From Deltaproteobacteria bacterium (GTDB taxonomy: Bacteria > Desulfobacterota > Desulfobacteria > Desulfobacterales > JAFDHS01), in assembly GCA_019308655.1 (NCBI GenBank), contig JAFDHS010000039.1:1-15114 (forward strand): DNA of 15,114 bases. The letters are read 5' to 3'. Every line of letters starts with the position of its first letter. Position 1 is the first letter of the stretch. The notes below the pieces were generated by a model. It made no database searches. It had not been told where the DNA came from and saw only the letters and a list, made by a program, of their open reading frames with translations. A program made the position numbers and the translations under genes. Shown here piece after piece: positions 7,770 to 14,206 of this stretch.

Positions 7770-7898
7770 CGAAAAATAAGCTTTATGTAACGGGGGTAGA
7801 GACTCAGCAAAAATAAATCGGCCAATTTGTTTTTTTGTTATATAATGTGAATTGACAATATCATTGGGTTCTGTCAAATCAAAGGCAAACGGCCGAAG

Positions 7899-7931
7899 TT
7901 TGGAATTCAGACTTAAAGTCTGAACTCCAAA
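7899..7931. repeat. REP-like palindrome
   Basis: A 33-nt near-perfect palindrome: arms of 16 nt (7899-7914 and 7916-7931) around a single central base, with one mismatch (7905/7925). The core is TTCAGACTTAAAGTCTGAA. It lies in the 343-nt gap between the divergent truA and argJ. It resembles the short palindromes that recur in intergenic DNA of many environmental bacteria, but the copy number in this genome cannot be seen from one window. Confidence 0.65.
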
Positions 7932-7943
7932 GATAATATCAAG

Positions 7944-8064
7944 CAGGAATTCTAATTTAGGTAAATGAATATCACGTAGGTTGTTGGGTTGAGTGATAGC
8001 GAAGCCCAACAATTTTGGGTAAATTCGCCGCTTAATTTACAAAACGTCAAAATTAGAATTGCTG
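7944..8064. repeat. 121-bp segment bounded by 15-bp inverted repeats (MITE-like)
   Basis: CAGGAATTCTAATTT (7944-7958) and AAATTAGAATTGCTG (8050-8064) are reverse complements at 14 of 15 positions. They enclose a central hairpin (7981-8012). A short non-coding segment with terminal inverted repeats and an internal palindrome is what a miniature mobile element or its remnant would look like. No clear target-site duplication was found, so the mobile interpretation is tentative. The right end lies 48 nt before the argJ start and may affect its promoter. Confidence 0.45.
7981..8012. repeat. TTGTTGGG/CCCAACAA hairpin of the common GTTGGGTT type
   Basis: An 8-bp stem, TTGTTGGG (7981-7988) with CCCAACAA (8005-8012), around a 16-nt loop reading TTGAGTGATAGCGAAG. 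The layout 'TTGTTGGGcTTCGCTATCACTCAACCCAACAA', read on the minus strand in parts, matches a palindromic repeat I recognise from intergenic regions of many unrelated bacteria. It sits at the centre of the inverted-repeat segment described in the neighbouring entry. Confidence 0.6.
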
Positions 8065-8112
8065 AATATCAAAAAATTATAAATCCTATTAAAATATTAT
8101 GGAACTGTAAAC

Positions 8113-9297
8113 ATGAAAAATATAATGTGCCAAGGATTTAAGGCAGCAGGGGTTGCTTCGGGCCTGAAAAAGAAACAGAAAAAGGACCTTGGAATTATTT
8201 ACTCGGATGTTCAGGCGAATGTCGCCGGGGTATTTACCAAAAATAAAATTTTGGCGGCACCTGTAATCCTTGACCGGGAGCGGATTAAATCCGGCGTGTG
8301 CCGGGCCGTTATCGCCAACAGCGGTAATGCCAACTGCTGTACCGGACAACAGGGGATGAAGGATGCTGAGGCCATGACAAAATTTGCCGCTTCAGCGCTT
8401 GAAATCACTGAAGATCTGGTCCTTGTCGCCTCAACCGGTGTTATCGGTCAACCACTTTCTGTTGAAAAGATAGAAAAAGCCGTGCCCGGGCTTGTTGAAT
8501 CCATGACGCCTGAAGGATTTTCTGATTTTGCCGAAGCGATAATGACGACGGATACGGTCCCTAAAATGATTTCCATGCAGGGTCAATTGGAGGGGAAAAC
8601 CTTTACCATCACCGGCGCAGTCAAAGGGTCGGGTATGATACGTCCGGATATGGCTACCATGTTGTGCTTTGTCTGTTCCGATATAAAGGCGGATTCAGAC
8701 GTGCTGAGGCAGATGCTTTTGGCGGGGGTCGAGCGATCTTTCAATCGGATTACCGTAGATGGAGATACCAGCACAAACGATATGGTTCTGCTCATGGCAA
8801 ACGGGTTGTCGGGAGCGGTCGCAAAAGAACCTTCCCATATCGAATCTTTCCAAAGTCTTCTGGATAATGTTTTGATGGATCTGGCAAAAATGGTGGTCAA
8901 AGACGGCGAAGGTGCCACCAAGTTTGTTGAAGTCGCCGTAAAAGGTGCAGTGTCCGACCAGGATGCATATCGGGTTGCAGATACGGTTGCTCATTCAAAC
9001 CTGGTAAAGACGGCACTTTTTGGAGAGGATGCCAACTGGGGGAGGATTCTGGCTGCAGCAGGCCGGGCGAATGTACCGTTGGAACCGGACAAGGTCGATA
9101 TTTTTTTTGATGATGTCCTGATGGTTAAAGACGGCATGGGATGTGGAGATGCTGCTGAGGCTGAGGCGACAAAGGTCCTTAAAAAGGATGAATTTACCAT
9201 CTTGATTGATTTGCATATGGGGGAGGGGAAAACCTCGGTCTTTACCTGCGATTTTTCCATCGATTATGTTAAAATAAATGCGGATTATAGATCTTGA
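8113..9297 (+). CDS. argJ: Bifunctional glutamate N-acetyltransferase / ornithine acetyltransferase
   Basis: A 394-residue ArgJ. The family moves acetyl from N-acetylornithine to glutamate, so it recycles acetyl in cyclic arginine biosynthesis; some members also use acetyl-CoA. The self-cleavage site is clear: KGSGMIRPDMATMLCF, with A181/T182 the expected cut, T182 then being the N-terminal nucleophile of the beta chain. The usual text is GSGMIAPNMATML, so RPD is a mild variation. Other landmarks are ANSGNANCCTG (near 97-108), STGVIG, FNRITVDGDTSTND and the C-terminal DLHMGEGK. Whether it is mono- or bifunctional cannot be told from sequence alone. The ATG has only a weak GGA upstream. No clean promoter was found between the repeats and the start. 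It overlaps or abuts the following pseudouridine synthase, so they are probably co-transcribed. Confidence 0.95.
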   Translation: MKNIMCQGFKAAGVASGLKKKQKKDLGIIYSDVQANVAGVFTKNKILAAPVILDRERIKSGVCRAVIANSGNANCCTGQQGMKDAEAMTKFAASALEITEDLVLVASTGVIGQPLSVEKIEKAVPGLVESMTPEGFSDFAEAIMTTDTVPKMISMQGQLEGKTFTITGAVKGSGMIRPDMATMLCFVCSDIKADSDVLRQMLLAGVERSFNRITVDGDTSTNDMVLLMANGLSGAVAKEPSHIESFQSLLDNVLMDLAKMVVKDGEGATKFVEVAVKGAVSDQDAYRVADTVAHSNLVKTALFGEDANWGRILAAAGRANVPLEPDKVDIFFDDVLMVKDGMGCGDAAEAEATKVLKKDEFTILIDLHMGEGKTSVFTCDFSIDYVKINADYRS

Positions 9298-9299
9298 AA

Positions 9300-10046
9300 A
9301 TGAAAAATGCACATCATGAACATGCAAAAGGAGAAAAACAGGAAAGTATACGGTTACAAAAATTTCTTTCAATGGCCGGCATTTGTTCCAGGAGAAAAGG
9401 AGAGGAATACATAAAACAAGGCCTTGTCAAGGTCAATGGGAGTGTTGTTACTGAACTGGGCACAAAGATCGATCCGGAAAAAGACCGGGTGGAATTTCAA
9501 GGAAGGAGTATATTGGCCAAAGAGGAATCGCTTTATATTGCCTTAAACAAACCGGAAGGCTATGTTACCACCTGCGACCAGGCAGGGAAAAAAATTGTTC
9601 TCGATCTGATCGACATTCCGGAACGTGTCTACCCGGTGGGGCGGCTTGATAAGGATTCAACCGGGCTTTTGCTTTTGACCAATGACGGCAGGATTCATCA
9701 CCGCCTTTCTCATCCCTCCTTTGACCATGAAAAGGAATATGACGTTACCGTAGAAAAATACATATCCGATGCCGCCCTGAACCAGATGGCAAAAGGGTTG
9801 CCGATTATGGGCACAAAGACCCGGCCGGCGCAGATTAAAAGGATTTCCTCAAAACGCTTTCTCATTGTTCTGAAAGAAGGCAAAAACAGGCAGATTCGTC
9901 GTATGGTACAGAAAGTGGGTAATCGGGTATCAGGCCTTAAGCGGATAAGGATTTCAAATATAAGGCTTGGAAAGCTTGCCAAAGGCGCCTGGCGTCATCT
10001 GAGTGAAAAAGAGAAAAAGAGCCTCTTAAAAGCGCTAAATACTTGA
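9300..10046 (+). CDS. Pseudouridine synthase, RsuA/RluB/RluF family
   Basis: A 248-residue rRNA pseudouridine synthase. It has an N-terminal S4 RNA-binding domain (IRLQKFLSMAGICSRRKGEE, about residues 17-36, to about 75) and a catalytic domain with GRLDKDSTGLLLLTNDG, where D117 is the catalytic aspartate, plus the C-terminal LKEGKNRQIRRM motif. The target uridine cannot be assigned: the KDS after GRLD is like RluF, while LLLLTNDG is like RluB. The ATG at 9300 is taken as the start; an in-frame TTG at 9294 would overlap argJ by 4 nt. Neither has a strong Shine-Dalgarno. It probably shares the argJ transcript. With truA damaged nearby, note that this enzyme acts on rRNA and could not be expected to replace TruA. 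Confidence 0.9.
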   Translation: MKNAHHEHAKGEKQESIRLQKFLSMAGICSRRKGEEYIKQGLVKVNGSVVTELGTKIDPEKDRVEFQGRSILAKEESLYIALNKPEGYVTTCDQAGKKIVLDLIDIPERVYPVGRLDKDSTGLLLLTNDGRIHHRLSHPSFDHEKEYDVTVEKYISDAALNQMAKGLPIMGTKTRPAQIKRISSKRFLIVLKEGKNRQIRRMVQKVGNRVSGLKRIRISNIRLGKLAKGAWRHLSEKEKKSLLKALNT

Positions 10047-10077
10047 ACATAAGTTTTCCGGCATTTATTAACGGTTT

Positions 10078-10260
10078 GACCAAATTTAAAATCACAAATC
10101 TCAAGCACCAAATTTCAAATAAATCTCAAAACACAATATCCAAACTCCAAGAAGATCTCAGATATCTATTTGGGGTTAGTTGTTTGGAATTTGGAATTTT
10201 CTCCATTGGAATTTATTTGTTATTTGAAATTTGTTATTTGGGATTTCTTTTGTATAATAT
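10078..10260. repeat. Low-complexity imperfect inverted-repeat element
   Basis: The 288-nt gap between the pseudouridine synthase and proC is filled largely by CAAAT/ATTTG-type sequence. The left half (about 10078-10150) is rich in CAAATCACAAATCTCAA-like text, and the right half (about 10180-10247) is its imperfect complement. A perfect 14-bp core pairs CAAATTTCAAATAA (10109-10122) with TTATTTGAAATTTG (10220-10233). TTTGTTATTTG is also repeated directly (10216-10226 and 10230-10240, period 14). Open frames across it, on either strand, are rich in K, Q, N, I and S and are not real genes. This kind of text recurs in intergenic DNA of several environmental lineages in my experience; its origin is unclear. 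Confidence 0.6.
10231..10258 (+). promoter_or_regulatory. Promoter for proC inside the repeat element
   Basis: TTGTTA (10231-10236, four of six matches), a 16-nt spacer, and a consensus TATAAT (10253-10258), 76 nt before the proC GTG. The -35 box falls inside one of the TTTGTTATTTG copies and the -10 box just past the right arm, so the repeat seems to supply part of the promoter. Confidence 0.45.
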
Positions 10261-10296
10261 ACCGGATTAGTTTTGTGATAGTACTTATAGAAAAAA

Positions 10297-10320
10297 TATG
10301 CCGTAATTTTACGCGGCATA
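10297..10320 (+). promoter_or_regulatory. Small hairpin in the proC leader
   Basis: TATGCCG (10297-10303) pairs with CGGCATA (10314-10320) around a 10-nt loop, ending three bases before the AAGGAG Shine-Dalgarno (10324-10329). It could affect mRNA stability or ribosome access. No T-run follows, so it is not a terminator. Function is unknown. Confidence 0.3.
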
Positions 10321-10334
10321 AAAAAGGAGATAAC

Positions 10335-11186
10335 GTGAAAAAACTGAATAAGAAAATAGGCTTGATCGGTGCTGGAAATATGGGGGAAGCTTTTGCGGGG
10401 GCGATCATCCAATCCGGTATTGCCGATCCGGCCAGGGTATATATCAGCGACGTCAGTGAAGAACGACTCGATATCCTGAGCCGTACATACGGTGTTTGCG
10501 GCATGACGGATAATCTCAAGCTTTTTTCCCAATGCGATATTGTTATCATAGCTGTCAAACCTCAGCAAATTGATCAACTTCTTTCTCAAATTGCCGCACA
10601 GCAAAATTATGCCGTACCGGAACGAAAGCTGGTGATCTCCATTGCCGCAGGGGTCTCCATACAAAAGATTGAAAACCTGCTTTATACCTCCCTGGATGAA
10701 AAAGACCGGGAAAAGCTTCCTGTCATACGGGTGATGCCCAATACCCCGGCCCTGGTTTTGGCCGGTATGTCCGGAATGAGCCCGAACAGCCATGCCACAG
10801 CCGAAGAAATCGAGATTGCCCGAACTATTCTGGAGGCCATGGGCAAGGTCATAGAATTTAAGGAAAAGGACCTGGATGCAGTGACAGCCCTTTCCGGTTC
10901 CGGTCCCGCCTATGTTTTTTATCTGATTGAATCCATGATTGCTGCCGGTATTGAGCTGGGACTCGATGGGGAGGATTCTGAAACACTGACCCTTGCCACC
11001 CTGAAAGGTGCGTTGAAACTCATGGAGGAAAAAAATGAATCTCCCGAAGTGCTGCGTCGAAAGGTTACGTCTCCGGGCGGCACCACGGAAGCGGCGTTCA
11101 AGGTCCTGGAGGGTAACAGGGTCAAAGAAAGAATCGTCGAGGCGATTGTTGCGGCTGCCAACCGTTCAAAGGAGTTGAGCGTTTAG
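10335..11186 (+). CDS. proC: Pyrroline-5-carboxylate reductase
   Basis: A 283-residue ProC, which reduces pyrroline 5-carboxylate to proline with NAD(P)H, the last step of proline biosynthesis. Seen are the Rossmann GAGNMG (12-17), AVKPQQID, RVMPNTPALV, GSGPAYVFYLIE in the C-terminal dimer domain, and the family's KVTSPGGTTEAA. I chose the GTG at 10335 because AAGGAG lies 5 nt upstream and the Rossmann strand follows at the normal distance. Upstream in-frame codons continue into the repeat element and are not part of the protein. It runs convergent to the M48 protease, with 17 nt between the two stop codons. Confidence 0.95.
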   Translation: MKKLNKKIGLIGAGNMGEAFAGAIIQSGIADPARVYISDVSEERLDILSRTYGVCGMTDNLKLFSQCDIVIIAVKPQQIDQLLSQIAAQQNYAVPERKLVISIAAGVSIQKIENLLYTSLDEKDREKLPVIRVMPNTPALVLAGMSGMSPNSHATAEEIEIARTILEAMGKVIEFKEKDLDAVTALSGSGPAYVFYLIESMIAAGIELGLDGEDSETLTLATLKGALKLMEEKNESPEVLRRKVTSPGGTTEAAFKVLEGNRVKERIVEAIVAAANRSKELSV

Positions 11187-11203
11187 CTCACTTCTCCGGT
11201 TTT

Positions 11204-12625
11204 TCAGGGTCCCTTGGCTTGTGATTCGCCTTTTCTTATTTTTTTTAACATTTTTTCGATCTCAAGTTTTCTGCTGGGGTCATTGGTCTTTTTTAATGCT
11301 CTGTTCAAATGGAACAGGGCATTTTTAAAGTCTTTTCTGTTTTTATGATATATACCTAAATAATAGTGAGCTTCTGCAAGCCTTCCCAGTTTGCCGTAAC
11401 TTTTACCCAGAAAATAGAATGCCTTTTTATGGTCCGGTTTTTTTGCTGCAAGATCTTCAAACGTAAATACGGCTTTCTGGAGCAACCCGAGTTCCATCTG
11501 TGTGCGGCCGATAAGAAAAAGGTCTTCCGGATCATCATGGGGTGCAATTTTTGCAGAACTTTCCAGAGCATTTAATGCTTCGGGATATCGGCCTGCTAAA
11601 AAATAGACTTTTCCTATATCTTTTAAAATATAAGGATCAAAAGGCTTTTTCTTCAGTGCTTTTTTAAGGTACGTGATTGCCTCTTCCCGTTTGCCTGTCC
11701 TTGCCAGAATCAGCCCGTATCCGTAATTTGCCATGGGGTTTTCCGGATGTTTATTGATGGCGGTTTTAAATTTTCTTAAAGCGGTGCTTTCTTCCCCACA
11801 AACAGCAATCAGCCGGGTGTGGGCCCAGAGAAAGTCGTCCGGGGGTATTATGGATTCTTGATTGATGTCGTTTTTGTGTCCTTCAAGCCACAGGTCGATG
11901 TAGGCAATGCGGTCCTCTACAGCAGGGTGGGTCTTCAGGTAAGTGGGAATCTGTTCAGTGCCGAACCAGTTTTTGCTTCGAATTTTTTTGAGCGTTTTTA
12001 ACAGGCCTGTGCCGGAGTATCCTGCTTCAGTAAGGTATTTCAATCCGATCTGGTCCGCCTGCATTTCGTGTTCCCGGCTGTAGATAAGGCCCAACGATTG
12101 ACCGGCCGCCATTGTACTGACTGTTACGGCATTGCCGAGCATTGCCGCACCGCCGGCTCCAAGGAGTATTCCTGCTGCAAGGCCGGCAAGCGTTGCCATG
12201 CTGATTTTTTTTGATCGGTCTATCATATCGGAAATGTGCCGGCATTGAACGTGAGCTATTTCATGTCCCAGTATTCCGGCAAGTTCTTCCTCATTTTCCA
12301 TTGCCTCAATGAGGCCGCTGTTAATAAAAATATTGCCGGCCGGGCTTGCAAAAGCATTGTAGTCATCCTCCTTGATTACATAAAAGTGATAGGTAAAAGG
12401 TTGAGGGGGAAGGGCGGAAACAATTTTTTGCCCCACCTTGTTTACATAGTTGACGATAAACGGATCTTTAACAAACTCAAGATTTTTCGAAACCGCTTTC
12501 ATGAACTCACGAGACAGATCTTCTTCCTGTTTAATTGTGATGCTGAATACTCGGTCCGGAAAAAACATACCGGATAGAAAAATAAAAAGCGTGCAGAGCG
12601 AAAATATTTTTTTGATACGATTCAT
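11204..12625 (-). CDS. Exported M48 metalloprotease with TPR repeats (BepA/YfgC-like)
   Basis: A 473-residue protein with an N-terminal signal peptide (KK then a hydrophobic stretch, about 5-28, with likely type I cleavage after VFS). The M48 domain has the zinc motif HEIAH (121-125) and the third ligand E187 in SREHEMQAD, both intact. A Gly/Ala-rich hydrophobic segment (about 145-180) lies between them, and THPAVEDRI (232-240) follows, as in BepA. The C-terminal 180 residues form about four or five TPR units (around 298-445), for example TGKREEAITYLKKAL and AGRYPEALNALESSA. BepA-type proteases act in the periplasm on outer-membrane protein assembly and LptD quality control; that role is likely but unproven here. 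The ATG at 12625 has GAGGT 5 nt upstream and gives a proper signal peptide; an ATG 35 codons earlier does not. Confidence 0.92.
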   Translation of the reverse strand: MNRIKKIFSLCTLFIFLSGMFFPDRVFSITIKQEEDLSREFMKAVSKNLEFVKDPFIVNYVNKVGQKIVSALPPQPFTYHFYVIKEDDYNAFASPAGNIFINSGLIEAMENEEELAGILGHEIAHVQCRHISDMIDRSKKISMATLAGLAAGILLGAGGAAMLGNAVTVSTMAAGQSLGLIYSREHEMQADQIGLKYLTEAGYSGTGLLKTLKKIRSKNWFGTEQIPTYLKTHPAVEDRIAYIDLWLEGHKNDINQESIIPPDDFLWAHTRLIAVCGEESTALRKFKTAINKHPENPMANYGYGLILARTGKREEAITYLKKALKKKPFDPYILKDIGKVYFLAGRYPEALNALESSAKIAPHDDPEDLFLIGRTQMELGLLQKAVFTFEDLAAKKPDHKKAFYFLGKSYGKLGRLAEAHYYLGIYHKNRKDFKNALFHLNRALKKTNDPSRKLEIEKMLKKIRKGESQAKGP

Positions 12626-12815
12626 GGCTACCTCGTTTAAGGCTCGCGGAGTGATCGAAGATTGCCAGGGATTTTGGCCCACGATCCTAAGATTAATATC
12701 ATAAAATAAGAAATAGTAGCTAAAGGTCAAGGTAAGAAGATCGCCGATTTTTCAGCTTTGTCCTGAAAGGTTACCCCACCGTCAAACATAATTTCAAAAT
12801 ACCGTAAAATTTTAT

Positions 12816-12968
12816 ATGGAACTGCTTGTGTTGCTTTCGGCTCTATTCTTATGTTCTTTTAAAATATTAAATTTTATGTTAGGGATTGTTTTTATGGTAA
12901 AAATTGTATGCAGAAAAAATGATGCCGGACAAATATCAAAAAAATCATATAAAAAAGAAGTTTTATGA
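12816..12968 (+). CDS. Candidate 50-residue small membrane protein
   Basis: In the 358-nt divergent gap (12626-12983) one plus-strand frame from ATG 12816 to TGA 12968 encodes 50 residues. Residues 3-31 are almost wholly hydrophobic (MELLVLLSALFLC at the start, then FMLGIVFMVKIVC) and the last 18 are basic (six Lys after residue 41). This is the layout of a small membrane protein. There is no Shine-Dalgarno before 12816. An internal in-frame ATG at 12894 has AGGGA 8 nt upstream and would give only 24 residues without the hydrophobic segment. The DNA is AT-rich, so Lys, Phe and Leu codons arise easily by chance. It ends 15 nt before the NYN gene. This is a weak candidate. The rest of the gap is AT-rich and without clear motifs. 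Confidence 0.2.
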   Translation: MELLVLLSALFLCSFKILNFMLGIVFMVKIVCRKNDAGQISKKSYKKEVL

Positions 12969-12983
12969 TCTGGTTTTAAGTGG

Positions 12984-13511
12984 ATGTCTTTTCATATTAT
13001 AATAGATGGATATAATTTGATACGCCAGTCTTGTACGTTAGCTGCCTTTGACCAAAAGGATCTGCAACTGGGAAGGGAAGTTCTTCTCGACAAGCTCGCT
13101 GCCTATAAAAAAATAAAACACCATAAGATCACTGTGGTTTTTGATGCTGCGAATGTGCTTTCTTTTCTGCAGCAAAGAGATTATATAAAAGGAATTGAGA
13201 TAAAATTTTCCCGACAGGGAGAGCTGGCCGATGCCGTGATAAAAAGGATGGCTGCCAGGGAGGCTGAAAGAGCCCTTGTCGTCACTTCCGATCGTGATAT
13301 CGTAAATTTTGTGGAATCCCATGGCGCTGCTACAATAAGTTCCTCTGAGTTTGAACAGAAGATAACAATGGCTGAATATTTTGCTCTCACGGGCGCGTAT
13401 ATGGACGATGAGGAAGAAACCGGCTGGAAACCTACAACGAAAAAAAAAGGTCCCGGCAAACGTCTTTCAAAAAAAGATCGAAAAAGTCGTATAAAGATAA
13501 GAAAACTTTAA
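12984..13511 (+). CDS. NYN (PIN-like) domain protein, YacP/Rae1-like putative RNase
   Basis: A 175-residue protein with a PIN-like nuclease fold of the NYN/YacP group. The conserved acidic residues can be placed: D8 in IIDGYNL, D54 in VVFDAAN, D83 in ELADAVI and D103/D105 in TSDRDI. B. subtilis YacP (Rae1) is a ribosome-associated endoribonuclease that cuts mRNA in the A site; the same role is only a possibility here. Residues 141-145 are acidic (DDEEE) and the last 25 are strongly basic (KKKGPGKRLSKKDRKSRIK), which would suit RNA or ribosome binding. The start has only AAGTGG immediately before the ATG, so translation initiation looks weak. It lies 52 nt before DUF3842 in the same direction. 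Confidence 0.82.
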   Translation: MSFHIIIDGYNLIRQSCTLAAFDQKDLQLGREVLLDKLAAYKKIKHHKITVVFDAANVLSFLQQRDYIKGIEIKFSRQGELADAVIKRMAAREAERALVVTSDRDIVNFVESHGAATISSSEFEQKITMAEYFALTGAYMDDEEETGWKPTTKKKGPGKRLSKKDRKSRIKIRKL

Positions 13512-13563
13512 CTCCTCGGCTTTTCCGGGTTGGAAAAAACATCAAATATTTTGAGAAATCGAT

Positions 13564-13992
13564 ATGAAACGTATATGTGTGATTGACGGACAGGGCGGGG
13601 GAATCGGCAGTGCCATAATCAGAAAGTTAAAAGAATCTTTTGAAGAAACAATTGAAATTATCGCACTGGGAACCAATGCGATTGCAACTGCCCAGATGCT
13701 CAAGGCAAGAGCTAACAGAGGAGCTTCCGGTGAAAATGCAATTGTTCAGACCATAAAGGGTGTTGATGTGATCATCGGTCCCATCGGCATCATTCTGGCC
13801 CATGCCATGATGGGAGAGGTGACACCCAATATTGCAACGGCTGTTTCATCCAGCTCCGCAAAAAAAATTCTCATTCCCCTTTCCCAGGAGAATGTTGAAA
13901 TAGTGGGAGTAACCCCGGTTCCTTTGCCCCATCTTATAGATGCAGTTATACAGGAACATTTGAAAAAATTTTACCAAAAGGAAGAAAAATGA
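13564..13992 (+). CDS. DUF3842 family protein, Rossmann-like
   Basis: A 142-residue protein of unknown function that I recognise as DUF3842. It opens with KRICVIDGQGGGIGSAIIRK, a Rossmann-type glycine-rich loop (GQGGGIG, 9-15) after a hydrophobic strand, which suggests nucleotide or cofactor binding. Further conserved-looking text is ALGTNAIAT, ANRGASGENAIVQ, VIIGPIGII and PLSQENVEIVGV. There is no signal peptide, and the hydrophobic stretches are short and fit buried strands. The TGA stop overlaps the CooT ribosome-binding site (GAGGAG, 13991-13996), so the two genes are tightly packed and probably co-translated. No enzymatic activity can be assigned. Confidence 0.82.
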   Translation: MKRICVIDGQGGGIGSAIIRKLKESFEETIEIIALGTNAIATAQMLKARANRGASGENAIVQTIKGVDVIIGPIGIILAHAMMGEVTPNIATAVSSSSAKKILIPLSQENVEIVGVTPVPLPHLIDAVIQEHLKKFYQKEEK

Positions 13993-14004
13993 GGAGTAAA
14001 TGCC

Positions 14005-14193
14005 ATGTGTGAAGCCAATGCTTATTTGATTGAAGAAGATAGCGAGAGTTTGGTCATGGAGTCTGTTGATACGGTTAACCCTGAAGATGATGGTATTCGA
14101 TTGACCAGCATTTTTGGAGAACAGAAATTTATCAAAGGGATAATTTATTCCCTTTCACTTGTCGAACACAAAATTTTCCTTAAAAAAAAATAA
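14005..14193 (+). CDS. CooT-family nickel-binding protein
   Basis: A 62-residue protein matching the CooT pattern: MCEANAYL at the start, a VxxVDTVxPxxDGIRLTSIFGE-like centre (about 17-39, with TSIFGEQKFIKG) and a closing LVEHKIFL. In characterised CooT the cysteine at position 2 binds Ni(II) and the protein helps mature carbon monoxide dehydrogenase; here C2 is present. A CO dehydrogenase is not in this window. The ATG at 14005 is set by GAGGAG 8 nt upstream, overlapping the DUF3842 stop. It is followed by ispH after 13 nt. The family is small and divergent, so nickel binding is likely but not certain. Confidence 0.82.
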   Translation: MCEANAYLIEEDSESLVMESVDTVNPEDDGIRLTSIFGEQKFIKGIIYSLSLVEHKIFLKKK

Positions 14194-14206
14194 CGTTTCC
14201 GTCCAA

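Noticed and set aside
7770..8012. 81 in-frame codons upstream of the truA ATG, giving a 175-codon frame
   Set aside because: They run straight through the palindromic repeats and have no similarity to TruA; the family's N-terminus begins at the ATG at 7769.
8089..9372. Several minus-strand frames antisense to argJ
   Set aside because: They are explained by codon structure of argJ; none has a recognisable motif.
10216..10240. Repeated TTTGTTATTTG as a possible CRISPR or iteron array
   Set aside because: There are only two copies with a 14-nt period and no spacers; it is part of the AT-rich inverted repeat.
10043..10334. Open frames over the gap before proC, including an N-terminal extension of ProC from 10170
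   Set aside because: The translation is low-complexity text from the inverted-repeat element, and a GTG at 10335 with a good Shine-Dalgarno gives the normal ProC start.
11175..11205. Small TGAGC/GCTCA hairpin at the proC end, followed by a short T-run after 15 nt
   Set aside because: The stem is only 5 bp and the T-run is too far away to call it a terminator between the convergent genes.
12626..12730. Longer M48 protease start at 12730
   Set aside because: It would bury the signal peptide 35 residues inside the protein, and the ATG at 12625 has its own ribosome-binding site.
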